Source: Oscillospiraceae bacterium
GTDB taxonomy: Bacteria; Bacillota; Clostridia; Oscillospirales; Oscillospiraceae
DNA length: 64,000 nucleotides
Direction of reading: 5' to 3'
NCBI GenBank assembly: GCA_009777775.1
Contig: WRLE01000003.1
Span: forward strand, 62,001-126,000
Shown here piece after piece: positions 42,925 through 51,905 of the stretch. Below the pieces are notes generated by a model, which did not search any database, was not told where the DNA came from, and saw nothing but the letters and a program-made list of their open reading frames with translations. The number at the start of each line of letters is the position of its first letter. Positions within the stretch are counted from its first letter, which is position 1. A program made the translations under genes and the position numbers.

Positions 42925-45900
42925 ATGAATAAAAACGCTATTCAAAAATATGCAATATGGGCTCGAAATGAACTAATCGAGCAGATTAAGCAGCGCGCTT
43001 ATCAATATGGTATTGATGAAAAGGGATATGGTGACGAAAATGCAGATTCTATCCCTGGTCATGTGTTTACACCTGATGAAAAACGTCAACGAAAAACTTT
43101 TATACAACGAATTGAAACTCTAACAAAATCAAACACCCAAAATCCTAACCCCTATGCTACTGCCTACACAGCAGCAATAGAGGAAGTCGCCTACACCTGG
43201 TTCAACCGCTTTGTCGCTCTGCGCTTCATGGAAGTCAACGATTATCTACCAACCCATATCCGAGTATTCACTGACGCAAATGGCGCATTCAAACCCGAAA
43301 TCCTCCGCGATGTATTACACATTGATTTGCCGGGAATAGACAAAGAAAAGATAACCGAATACATAAACGCCAACGTCACCGATGACCTATATCGTTATCT
43401 TTTGCTCGTTCAATGTAATGCTCTAAATGAAGCTCTGCCCGAAATGTTTGAAGAAATGGGTAGCTACACCGAAATGCTGTTGCCAAATAATATATTACGT
43501 CAAGACAGCGTTCTTGAGCGACTAGTGACAGACATACCGGAAGAAGACTGGCTAGATGCAGTGCAGATTATCGGATGGATGTACCAATACTATAACACCG
43601 AGCCAAAACAAGCAGTTTTCGATGGATTAAAGAAAAATGTGAAAATCACAAAAGATAAAATCCCAGCTGCAACACAGTTATTCACTCCGGACTGGATAGT
43701 ACGTTATATGGTAGAAAACTCACTTGGGCGGATTTATGTTGGGTCTAGGATATGGGACGTAGGGACTAACTTTTCCGAAGCCGAACGAATCGAGAAAGAA
43801 AAAGAGATCGCCAATGAAATGGGCTGGAAGTACTATCTCCCAGAAGCCGAACAAACCCCAGAAGTCCGAGCGAAGCTTGATAAACTAAATTCTGAATCCT
43901 ACCCACTAAATCCAAATGAACTTAAAATCATCGACCCCTGCATGGGTAGCGGTCATATCTTGGTATATGCTTTCGATGTTTTGATGCAGATATATCGCAC
44001 TGCTGGTTATTCTGACAGAGATGCGGTTACTCTTATATTGGAAAACAATTTGTTCGGACTAGATATTGACAAAAGAGCATATCAGCTTGCATACTTCGCT
44101 ATGATGATGAAAGCAAGACAATACAACCGTCGCATTTTTACCGAAAATGTAAAACCGCAAGTGTATCATCCTATGGGTTGGAGCGACGGCGAGGAATACG
44201 GTAGCTTGTTGAAATTTAGTGGTGAGGATTTAGCAATCGGCGATAAACCAGATAAATTTCTTCCTGATGGTGAAACTTATAATCAAGCATATGATGATGA
44301 ACTTAGGATTTGGAATTTTAAGCGCTTACTTTCGCAGAAATACGATGTGGTTGTTACGAATCCACCTTATATGGGCGGTAAAGGTCAAAGTGCCAGTATT
44401 GCGAAATTTTTAGCAGAAAAATTCTCTGATGTAAAATCCGACACATTCTCAGCTTTTATTGTTCGGTGCAGTGAAATGGCAAAATCGAATGGATACATCG
44501 GTATGTTCACACCATATGTTTGGATGTTTATAAAGCGTTATGAAAAACTACGCAATCTGATTTATACCACACAGTCTATAAACTCGTTAATCCAATTCGA
44601 GTATTCAGCATTTGAAGAAGCGACTGTTCCTGTATGTACGTTTGTATTGCGAAATAATCGCAACTCAAAAATGGGGCAATATGTACGGCTTGTGGACTAT
44701 CGGGGGGGAATGGAAGTACAGCGGAAAAAATATCTAGAAGCGGTTGATAACCCATCTTGTGGTTTTCGATATGCTGCTAACAGTGATAACTTCGCAAAAA
44801 TCCCTGGCATACCAGTGGCTTATTGGGTGAGCAAAGCGATGTTGCGAGCATTTGAAAGTCCACGCCTTGCTGATGTATGCGAGACTCGCAAAGGCCTTGC
44901 AACATCAGATAACAATCGTTTTCTAAGGCTTTGGTTTGAAGTATCAACATCCAACATCTCATTCGATTGTCTTTCAAATGACGAGAGTAAGGTGTGTGAA
45001 AGAAAGTGGTTTCCCATTAATAAGGGTGGTGAGTTCAGACGTTTCTATGGTAACAATGAATACATAATAAACTGGGAAAACGATGGCAATGAAATAAGGA
45101 ACTTCCGTGATAATGATGGAAAACTTCTCTCTAGACCGCAAAATCTCGCATACAACTTTAAACAAGCAATCACTTGGACTAAAATAACATCTGCATTATT
45201 TTCTTCACGTATCTGTTTTGGTGCTTCATTGTTTGATGACGCTGCTGCAATATGCTATCACGACGATATAGATATTCTTCTTTATGTGATGGGGTTTCAA
45301 AACACAAAACTATGCAATAGCTTTTTGAAGATATACAATCCTACTATGAATATTCAGATTGGTGATATTGGCAACCTCCCCATAACTACAGTTCATAGCG
45401 AGAAAGCGTTCGTAATTTCTATCGTCACCAAGAACATCGCCCTCTCTCGCACCGACTGGGATTCGTTTGAAACCTCATGGGATTTCAAGCGGCATCCGAT
45501 TGTTGTATTAGGAAACTCCACTCCCCCGTTAGTTGACTATAAGGATTTGTGGAAAACCGAACCTCTTTCAACATATATCGAACATACGCAATATGGAGAA
45601 GTCCAACGGTCATATGACGAACCCCATCGTAAGATAGAGTTTGCTTTTTTGGATTGGGAGAGATTTACTGACACACAATTCCAAACCCTCAAAGCCAACG
45701 AGGAAGAACTCAACCGCATATTCATCGACATCTACGGCTTGCAAGACGAACTCACGCCGGAAGTTGATGAAAAGGACGTGACCGTGCGCCGCGCTGACTT
45801 GGGACGCGAGATTCGATCGCTCATTAGCTATGCCGTGGGTTGTATGTTCGGGCGATACTCTCTTGATGTTGAGGGACTCGCATTTGCAGGTGGCGATTGG

Positions 45901-46506
45901 GATGCGGCGAAGTACACAACTGTCATTCCCGACAATGACAATATAATCGCAATCAGTGACGATGAATATATCGAAGACGATATATTTGAACGTTTCATAG
46001 ATTTCCTTCGCAAGGTTTATGGAGCGGAAACTCTGGAAGAAAACCTGAGCTACATCGCTGATGCCCTAGGGGGCAAAGGCACTCCCCGCGAGGTCATCCG
46101 AAACTACTTCTTGAATGGTTTTTATAAAGACCATTGCAAAATATATCAGAGACGCCCTATTTATTGGCTCTTTGACAGCGGAAAGAAAAACGGCTTTAAA
46201 GCCCTGATGTACCTACACCGATACTCTCGCGACCAACTTGCTAAGCTGAGGACTGAGTATGTTCATGAACAACAGGAACGCTACCGCACCCAGCTTGTTC
46301 ATATCGGAGAATCGTTTGCTAGCGCAAGCGGAGCGGAGCGCGCGAGACTAACAAAGCAGCAAAATAAACTAACTGAGCAACTGTACGAAATAAGCGTTTT
46401 TGAAGAAAAGGTCCACCACCTCGCAGATATGCAAATAGAAATTGATTTGGATGATGGCGTAAAGCGAAATTACGAGCTTTTCGCTGATGTGTTGGCTAAG
46501 ATATAG
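42925..46506 (+). CDS. pglX: BREX adenine-N6 DNA methyltransferase PglX
   Basis: PglX marks host DNA at non-palindromic sites so that BREX spares it. The 1193-residue protein has the S-adenosylmethionine motif DPCMGSGHIL (from residue 337) and catalytic NPPY (479-482). A variable region of about residues 600-900 should hold the target-recognition domain. The C-terminal 280 residues (KANEEELNRIF to FADVLAKI) are the conserved tail, and are present again, diverged, at 52521-53486. GGAG is ten bases before the ATG. The upstream palindromes at 42723-42813 may control expression, separately from the brxABC promoter. Confidence 0.95.
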   Translation: MNKNAIQKYAIWARNELIEQIKQRAYQYGIDEKGYGDENADSIPGHVFTPDEKRQRKTFIQRIETLTKSNTQNPNPYATAYTAAIEEVAYTWFNRFVALRFMEVNDYLPTHIRVFTDANGAFKPEILRDVLHIDLPGIDKEKITEYINANVTDDLYRYLLLVQCNALNEALPEMFEEMGSYTEMLLPNNILRQDSVLERLVTDIPEEDWLDAVQIIGWMYQYYNTEPKQAVFDGLKKNVKITKDKIPAATQLFTPDWIVRYMVENSLGRIYVGSRIWDVGTNFSEAERIEKEKEIANEMGWKYYLPEAEQTPEVRAKLDKLNSESYPLNPNELKIIDPCMGSGHILVYAFDVLMQIYRTAGYSDRDAVTLILENNLFGLDIDKRAYQLAYFAMMMKARQYNRRIFTENVKPQVYHPMGWSDGEEYGSLLKFSGEDLAIGDKPDKFLPDGETYNQAYDDELRIWNFKRLLSQKYDVVVTNPPYMGGKGQSASIAKFLAEKFSDVKSDTFSAFIVRCSEMAKSNGYIGMFTPYVWMFIKRYEKLRNLIYTTQSINSLIQFEYSAFEEATVPVCTFVLRNNRNSKMGQYVRLVDYRGGMEVQRKKYLEAVDNPSCGFRYAANSDNFAKIPGIPVAYWVSKAMLRAFESPRLADVCETRKGLATSDNNRFLRLWFEVSTSNISFDCLSNDESKVCERKWFPINKGGEFRRFYGNNEYIINWENDGNEIRNFRDNDGKLLSRPQNLAYNFKQAITWTKITSALFSSRICFGASLFDDAAAICYHDDIDILLYVMGFQNTKLCNSFLKIYNPTMNIQIGDIGNLPITTVHSEKAFVISIVTKNIALSRTDWDSFETSWDFKRHPIVVLGNSTPPLVDYKDLWKTEPLSTYIEHTQYGEVQRSYDEPHRKIEFAFLDWERFTDTQFQTLKANEEELNRIFIDIYGLQDELTPEVDEKDVTVRRADLGREIRSLISYAVGCMFGRYSLDVEGLAFAGGDWDAAKYTTVIPDNDNIIAISDDEYIEDDIFERFIDFLRKVYGAETLEENLSYIADALGGKGTPREVIRNYFLNGFYKDHCKIYQRRPIYWLFDSGKKNGFKALMYLHRYSRDQLAKLRTEYVHEQQERYRTQLVHIGESFASASGAERARLTKQQNKLTEQLYEISVFEEKVHHLADMQIEIDLDDGVKRNYELFADVLAKI

Positions 46507-46608
46507 AATTGTGAATATAAATACCAACTTTGAAAACACGTAAAAATACATTGCCTAAGCTATGTTCAAAACGTTCAGTAAATACAACATAAGAAACGAG
46601 GAAACAAA

Positions 46609-48849
46609 ATGCTAAGTGGTAAGTTTCATAATTGTTATGGAATGAGAGAGTTTGATATGCAGGAGATAGACTTTGCATCATGCAACATGGCTATTTTATA
46701 TGCGCCAAATGGAGTAATGAAGTCATCTTTTGCAAAAGTTTTTGAAGATATTGCAAAGAAACAGGAGTCGTCTGATCGCATATATCGAGAAGCAATTACG
46801 AGTTATGAGATAACACATTATGCAAGTAAGTATAATTATTCGTCAGCAAATCCAACTGAATTACCAGAATCAAATGATAAAATATATGTTGTAAACTCTT
46901 TTAATGATAAATTCGAATTCACTAAAGAAACAGTTAGCACTCTGTTAGCTGATGAAGAAACAAGGAATGAGTATAACACTCTGATTGCAGAATTTAGTAA
47001 CGAAGTCCGCAACATCGAAGAATCTCTTAAGGAATTAACTGGATTGACAAAACCAAAAATTAAAAATCAATTAATTTCAGATTTGAATCTACATTCAATG
47101 TCTGATTGGCCAGATATTTTTGAAAAACTAGATGAGTTAATGCCAAGTTACATAAACCAAGACTTTTTAAATAATGTACTTTATGATGATTTATTCAATG
47201 AAACTGCATTAGGAGTTTATGATAAACGAGAATTTGTTGAATCTATTGAAGAATACATTACAAATTTAAGTCATTTGCTAACAAACAGCTCTATTTTGTC
47301 AGAACGATTTACTGATCGAAGCGCAGAAACACTAGGCAAAGCATTTAGTAGTAATAATTTATTTGAGGCGCAACATAAAGTCCAACTAAGAGACGGTGAA
47401 ATAATAAATAGTCTTTCCGAGTGGAATGCAATTGTCGCTCAACAATTTGATATAATCAACCAAGATCCAACATTAAGTACTATTTTTAATCAATTGAAAA
47501 CACTGCTAACAGCGAACAATTCTACTAGTCGTATTAGAGATATTATCATTGAAAATAGAGAGATAATTCCGTACTTTAAAGATATCCCAAGTCTAAAAAT
47601 TCAAGTATGGTTAAACTGTCTGACACGATTAGTTCAACCGTTTGAGGAATATCATACAAAAATTACTGAGTATACTTTTCGGATTCGTGATCTGTATGAA
47701 AGAGCTTCGGTGCAGTCTGAGCGATGGCAGAACGTCGTATCAGAGTTTAACAGACGTTTTAAAGTTCCCTTTGAGGTTAAAATAGATAACAAAGCAAATT
47801 TCTTACTAAAAGATGAAGCTCCAAATCTCTCTTTTGAATACTCAAGAGGGAATGAGGCAACACAACAGACGGTAAATCTCCGAAAAGACGATCTTATGAT
47901 ATCACTAAGTATGGGCGAAAAACGAGCTTTGTACTTGCTATACATTCTGTTTGATTTAGACCGAATAAGGCAGCAAGCTGTAACAGAAGCTGACAAGTTC
48001 CTAATTATCACCGATGATATTTCCGACTCGTTCGATTATAAAAATAAATATGCTATTATTGAGTATTTGAACGATCTTTCCCAAAACATTGGTATTGATT
48101 TATTAATGCTTACCCACAACTTCGATTTTTACCGAACTGTATTATCGCGACTTAATATCGCACGTCCAAACTGCTATATTGCTCAGAAAGACTTGGATGG
48201 TAACATCAGTATGACTGAGTTTAAATATCAAAAAGATTTCTTTAAAAATGTAGTAATCGGCGGTATAAAAAATGGACGAATCGATGATGACTCTAAGAAA
48301 AAGCTACTTCTTGCAAGTATCCCTTTTTATCGAAATCTTTGTGACTATACTGGAAAAGACAATGATTATAAAAAACTTACATCATTTTTACATTGGAAGA
48401 CTATGCCTATTAATACCTCATCAGCCAAATTGACAGACTTGTGGGAAATAATATGTCCCTTTTTAAACGATGCTTCTTATACTGGTAATGACGAAAACTA
48501 CATTTGTACATTGCAAAGAATCGCAAATGATATTGTTTCCGTACATACTGATGAAGTATCATTAGAAAACAAATTAACAGTATCTATTGCCATTAGAATT
48601 TCAGCAGAAATTTTTTTACAAAGAAAACTAGTAGATAATGGACAATCTTGTGTCGAGAGTGAATATCAAACACGAAAATGGTTTGAGCTAGCAAGGAGCT
48701 ATTTGACACCACTAGAAATTAGTACTATCGAAGAAGTACTGCTTATAACACCAGAAAATATTCATGTCAATTCATTTATGTTTGAGCCTCTTATAGATAT
48801 ATCTGACTGGGCTTTAAAGGAGCTTTATCAAAAAGTCAGAACATTATAA
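46609..48849 (+). CDS. ABC/SMC-type ATPase, possible phage-defence protein
   Basis: A 746-residue P-loop ATPase related in layout to RloC/PrrC-like defence ATPases. Walker A is APNGVMKSS (residues 32-40), with Met in place of the usual last Gly, a feature I recall from a subfamily often labelled phage infection proteins. A coiled middle follows, then the ABC signature SMGEKRAL (about 432), Walker B with IITDDISDSFD (about 465) and the switch His (LMLTHNFDF, about 501). The remaining 240 residues are helical, with no recognised nuclease motif. It is the first gene of the island between the two pglX sequences and has its own AGGAAAC ribosome binding site. Role inferred from location. Confidence 0.75.
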   Translation: MLSGKFHNCYGMREFDMQEIDFASCNMAILYAPNGVMKSSFAKVFEDIAKKQESSDRIYREAITSYEITHYASKYNYSSANPTELPESNDKIYVVNSFNDKFEFTKETVSTLLADEETRNEYNTLIAEFSNEVRNIEESLKELTGLTKPKIKNQLISDLNLHSMSDWPDIFEKLDELMPSYINQDFLNNVLYDDLFNETALGVYDKREFVESIEEYITNLSHLLTNSSILSERFTDRSAETLGKAFSSNNLFEAQHKVQLRDGEIINSLSEWNAIVAQQFDIINQDPTLSTIFNQLKTLLTANNSTSRIRDIIIENREIIPYFKDIPSLKIQVWLNCLTRLVQPFEEYHTKITEYTFRIRDLYERASVQSERWQNVVSEFNRRFKVPFEVKIDNKANFLLKDEAPNLSFEYSRGNEATQQTVNLRKDDLMISLSMGEKRALYLLYILFDLDRIRQQAVTEADKFLIITDDISDSFDYKNKYAIIEYLNDLSQNIGIDLLMLTHNFDFYRTVLSRLNIARPNCYIAQKDLDGNISMTEFKYQKDFFKNVVIGGIKNGRIDDDSKKKLLLASIPFYRNLCDYTGKDNDYKKLTSFLHWKTMPINTSSAKLTDLWEIICPFLNDASYTGNDENYICTLQRIANDIVSVHTDEVSLENKLTVSIAIRISAEIFLQRKLVDNGQSCVESEYQTRKWFELARSYLTPLEISTIEEVLLITPENIHVNSFMFEPLIDISDWALKELYQKVRTL

Positions 48850-49158
48850 TTTGAAGTTTTTATTAACCGCTTATGCTGACATTTTTAGTGTAATAGCTAG
48901 TATGTATAAAGCGATTGATGAAGGATATGAGTTAACAATAGAATAATTATTTATTTTTCATGATGATTCGAATATCAGTATCAAGAATGTAGACATCCTT
49001 TATTGATTATTGACAACCCTCAATTTGATAGGTTCATTATTGATTAATAGACTATAAAAATAATGCAAGGATTATTCAAGCAGTAACTAAGTGTTACGAT
49101 CAAACAATATATGAATGTTAAGCCACAGCATTAGACTTTAGTATTGGAGGCACACATT

Positions 49159-49641
49159 ATGCTATTGTTCCACGGTAGTAATATGGTAATTGAACATCCT
49201 CGGTTACTGGGTCAGACGCGGGGGCTTGATTTCGGTGCAGGGTTTTATCTTACCACACATGAAGAACAAGCAAAAGGTTTTGCAGTAACTGTTGTGAACC
49301 GCCGAAGAATGGGTGTACCAACCATTAGTGTTTTTGAGTATGATGAAATCGTAGCAAATGAGACGTTGGATTTCCTGATATTTTCGGAACCTGATGCCGA
49401 TTGGCTCGCGTTTGTAAAAGATAATCGACTAAATGCGTACTTGGGGAAAAACTATGATGTAATTATCGGACCAGTTGCAAACGATAGGGTATACCCGACG
49501 ATTCAAGGATTCGCTATTGGTCAGTTATCAATAGAAGCAGCACTGGTAGCGTTGCGTCCGTATAAACTGTTCGACCAATATTGCTTTACTACAGAAAAGG
49601 CATTAGCAACTTTACGATTTTCAGAGTATCTGGAGCTGTAG
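49159..49641 (+). CDS. DUF3990 family protein (ADP-ribosyltransferase-like toxin candidate)
   Basis: Complete 160-residue member: LLFHGSNMVIEHP at the N-terminus and LDFGAGFYLTTHEEQAKGFA give the H-G-S and G-F-Y-L-T motifs of the ADP-ribosyltransferase-like fold. The WLAFVKDNRL and DVIIGPVANDRVYPTI segments are shared with the gene at 3-533. GGAGG precedes the ATG at 49159. Two small genes follow, the second a DUF3791 protein, an association common in Clostridia and suggestive of a toxin with small partner or antitoxin proteins. The 309-base gap before it (48850-49158) shows no supported gene, only a short relict frame reading FSVIASMYKAIDEGYELT at about 48880-48945. Confidence 0.78.
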   Translation: MLLFHGSNMVIEHPRLLGQTRGLDFGAGFYLTTHEEQAKGFAVTVVNRRRMGVPTISVFEYDEIVANETLDFLIFSEPDADWLAFVKDNRLNAYLGKNYDVIIGPVANDRVYPTIQGFAIGQLSIEAALVALRPYKLFDQYCFTTEKALATLRFSEYLEL

Positions 49642-49690
49642 TAGTCAGCATTTAATGCGCTAATAATAAATAACTAAGGAGTGGAGATAA

Positions 49691-49933
49691 ATGGTAAATC
49701 AAGAGAACGTCAACGTAGTTTTAACACTTATCACACCAGGAATAATTCAAATGCTGATGAATAATCGAAAAATCACTGCTGAAGCGGCATCGATGCTATT
49801 GTACAATTCACGGCTTTATAAGCTCCTAGAAGATGAAACCACGAAATTATGGCATTTGAGTTATGTACTGCTATACGATATGCTAGAAGATGAACTAACC
49901 ACAGGTGACATCACTTTTCCGGAGGAACAATAA
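49691..49933 (+). CDS. Small protein of the DUF3990/DUF3791 module
   Basis: An 80-residue helical protein with the segment LLYNSRLYKLLEDETTKLWHLSYVLLYDML, seen in small proteins next to DUF3791 and DUF3990 genes (quoted pattern from memory; positions about 36-65). AAGGAGTGGAG precedes the ATG. The next gene starts two bases after its stop, so the three genes at 49159-50150 are probably one transcript. It may be the antitoxin for the DUF3990 protein, but this is inference from arrangement. Confidence 0.65.
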   Translation: MVNQENVNVVLTLITPGIIQMLMNNRKITAEAASMLLYNSRLYKLLEDETTKLWHLSYVLLYDMLEDELTTGDITFPEEQ

Positions 49934-49934
49934 T

Positions 49935-50150
49935 ATGATAACAATTGAAAACGAAGTATTTTTCCTTAGCTTTTGTGTTGAAATCTATAAAGCCGAAAAA
50001 GGAATGAGCGGACAAGATGCTTTTAATTATCTGTACCGCACTGGCGCAACCGATTTTATTAGAAATTGTTATGAAGGACTACACATGACAGGGCATCTTT
50101 ACATTATTGATAGTATTGATGAATATATAAAGAACAATGCACAGGTATAG
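49935..50150 (+). CDS. DUF3791 family protein
   Basis: A 71-residue protein matching DUF3791: EVFFLSFCVEIYKAEKGMSG, then DAFNYLYRTGATDFI and a C-terminal CYEGLHMTGHLYIIDSIDEYI. The ATG at 49935 follows GGAGG; an upstream frame extension is ignored. It is one of the usual small partners of DUF3990 proteins, possibly an antitoxin or adaptor. A 35-codon frame follows (50153-50260, starting MNGKGRTRIEHLKVG), which may be a remnant and is not called as a gene. Confidence 0.75.
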   Translation: MITIENEVFFLSFCVEIYKAEKGMSGQDAFNYLYRTGATDFIRNCYEGLHMTGHLYIIDSIDEYIKNNAQV

Positions 50151-50272
50151 TTATGAATGGAAAAGGTAGAACACGGATAGAACATCTGAAAGTAGGAACT
50201 GAAATTTTTTTAAATCACAGCGAAATTCTTGAGAAATCAATGATGAAATCTTGTATATAGGAAACTGTGCGA

Positions 50273-50626
50273 ATGGATAATAATATTATAACAGACCCAT
50301 GCGTTTACGATATCTCAAAGAGAGTTGTGCAAGCTGCGAAAGATACGTTTATGGATAAATTAGATAAGGTTTATCTTTATGGTTCGTATGCTCGAGGCGA
50401 TTATGATTACGAATCTGATATAAATTTCATGATAATCGTTGACACATCGCAAGAGGAAGCCTGTGCAAAACATACAGAAGTGAGAAGTCATATGCCTGGC
50501 ATTGATTTGGAATTTGACATACTTGTGTCTTGCTGCGTTACCAGTAGCGAAGTCTTTAACCAATATGTAAACGATCTCCCGTTTTATTCAAATGTGGTTA
50601 GGGAGGGAATCGTAGTAAATGACTGA
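50273..50626 (+). CDS. MNT-type nucleotidyltransferase with degenerate active site
   Basis: Minimal nucleotidyltransferase fold of the MNT/HEPN systems: VYLYGSYARGDYDYESDI gives the GS motif and first acidic residue, but the second position of the DxD pair is Asn (DIN), so one metal-binding Asp is missing. A third acidic residue may be in LEFDILV. MNT enzymes add AMP groups to HEPN RNase partners. This one has no adjacent HEPN of its own; the next gene is another MNT. It may be inactive or a regulatory paralogue. The ATG at 50273 is preferred to GTG at 50267 because of AGGAAAC spacing. Confidence 0.75.
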   Translation: MDNNIITDPCVYDISKRVVQAAKDTFMDKLDKVYLYGSYARGDYDYESDINFMIIVDTSQEEACAKHTEVRSHMPGIDLEFDILVSCCVTSSEVFNQYVNDLPFYSNVVREGIVVND

Positions 50627-50648
50627 TGAAAATAGAAAGGATAAATCA

Positions 50649-50966
50649 ATGCTAACCAACGACAACATTAGAGACGCTGTTTATGAGATTGTTCCAGCTT
50701 CTATAATTGAACAAATCATAGTTTTTGGCTCCCAAGCTCGTGGAGATAATACCGAAGACAGTGACACAGACATCTGTGTCATTGTTACGAATCAACTAAC
50801 AAGAAATGAAATTAAGATATATAGATATGAGCTTAATAAACTATTTGCTTCTAAGTATCGTGTCCCAACTGATATTCTCATCAAGTCTAGTTATGATTAT
50901 GGAAGATTTAAAAATCAGATTGGTGCGATAGAATACGCCATAGCTTCTGAAGGAGTAGTTATATGA
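50649..50966 (+). CDS. MNT-type nucleotidyltransferase, antitoxin of an MNT/HEPN pair
   Basis: The active-site segment IIVFGSQARGDNTEDSDTDI has intact GS and DxD motifs, and a later acidic strand (VPTDILIK) completes the site. The enzyme should AMPylate or otherwise modify its HEPN partner and keep it inactive. The ATG at 50649 with AAAGGA before it gives a 105-residue protein of standard size; an earlier ATG at 50619 overlaps the previous gene. Its stop overlaps the HEPN gene in ATGA, so the two are co-translated. Confidence 0.82.
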   Translation: MLTNDNIRDAVYEIVPASIIEQIIVFGSQARGDNTEDSDTDICVIVTNQLTRNEIKIYRYELNKLFASKYRVPTDILIKSSYDYGRFKNQIGAIEYAIASEGVVI

Positions 50967-51382
50967 GTGAAAAGCAGGATCTAATACTAAACCTGACTGA
51001 CAAAGCAAACCGAGATCTAAAAGCAGCTGAAGTCTTACTAAAAGACGAAGATGCTGATTTTCATAGTGGTAATATATGCTTCCATTGTCAACAAAGTATA
51101 GAAAAGTATCTAAAAGTGTTTTTAATAAGCAAAGATGCTCTAGCTCCAAAAACTCATGATTTGCTATTTTTGACAGAACTGTGTTCAGATTTTGATGAAC
51201 ATTTCAAATCATTTGATTTTACCGACTTTGCAAGCTTTGGTGTAGAAATACGATATGACAATGACATACCTACATTAGATGAAGCGAAGAAAGCAGTTGA
51301 AGTTGCAAAGCTAGTTGCAGAATACATTATGACTCTAACTCTATATGAAGAAGTCCCAAATGACGAGAATACAAACAGCTGA
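50963..51382 (+). CDS. HEPN-domain protein, partner of the MNT
   Basis: Helical HEPN protein of 139 residues. NICFHCQQSIEKYLKVFLI followed by KTHDLLFL is the hallmark of the PF05168-type HEPN class. A canonical RX4-6H RNase motif is not evident, though RYDNDIPT near residue 98 is in the position of the last motif of this class. Toxin activity is therefore uncertain. It overlaps the upstream MNT by four bases. The 3' end runs into a small pglX remnant, whose reading frame begins before the HEPN stop. Confidence 0.82.
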   Translation: MSEKQDLILNLTDKANRDLKAAEVLLKDEDADFHSGNICFHCQQSIEKYLKVFLISKDALAPKTHDLLFLTELCSDFDEHFKSFDFTDFASFGVEIRYDNDIPTLDEAKKAVEVAKLVAEYIMTLTLYEEVPNDENTNS

Positions 51383-51446
51383 TAAATTCGTTGCATGGGA
51401 GAAAGCGACCACCGAGTGGTTCAATACCTTGAAAGCCAACGAGTAA
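51378..51446 (+). pseudogene. Vestige of a pglX C-terminal segment
   Basis: Reads ADKFVAWEKATTEWFNTLKA then NE and a stop, matching the start of the pglX fragment at 52521 (ADKFAAWEREADDRFNTLKA). It is a third pglX trace in the locus. The following stretch (51447-51613) contains a relict frame SERLEYKREIDDGYQRTVVD with a stop at about 51613, unlike pglX. Confidence 0.75.
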
Positions 51447-51613
51447 GAGCTGTGTATTAAAAAGAAGACAACTAATATATCAGTTATTAAATCAGAGCGT
51501 CTAGAATACAAACGCGAGATTGATGATGGCTACCAGAGAACGGTTGTTGATTATCGTAGCAATAGTATTCAGCAAAAGCTAATACGTTTGTACAATTTTT
51601 TGCTGAAAATGGG

Positions 51614-51853
51614 ATGAATGATATGAAATGCTTTATGTGTAAGGGAAGGCTTGAAGATAAAATTACTACGTTTATGGTAGAAGTTGGGAAAAATGTTATC
51701 ATTATCAAAAATGTACCTACGCAAGTTTGTAAACAGTGCGGAGAACACTCGTATTCTGACGATGTTGCACGAAAAATCGAGACAATTGTAAAAATGTTGA
51801 AAAATTCCATCAGCGAAATTTCTGTCGTAAGTTATACAGATAAAATAGCATGA
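51614..51853 (+). CDS. YgiT-type zinc-finger protein (MqsA N-terminal-like)
   Basis: A 79-residue protein with CFMCKG near residue 6 and CKQCGEHSYSD near residue 38, a CxxC...CxxC zinc site as in the N-domain of MqsA antitoxins. A helical tail follows (ARKIETIVKMLKNS) but no helix-turn-helix DNA-binding domain. Free-standing YgiT-type proteins are usually antitoxin-like partners of a DUF4258 or MqsR toxin. No such partner is next to it; the upstream 150 bases look like decayed coding DNA, so the toxin may have been lost. ATG at 51623 is an alternative start. Confidence 0.75.
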   Translation: MNDMKCFMCKGRLEDKITTFMVEVGKNVIIIKNVPTQVCKQCGEHSYSDDVARKIETIVKMLKNSISEISVVSYTDKIA

Positions 51854-51905
51854 CTATATGTATATGATGGTGGTCTGTGCAAGCGAAGATATCGGAGATA
51901 AATAA

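Noticed and set aside
48850-49158. Small gene ending SMYKAIDEGYELTIE
   Set aside because: It has no start codon or ribosome binding site in a good position and no recognisable family; treated as relict DNA.
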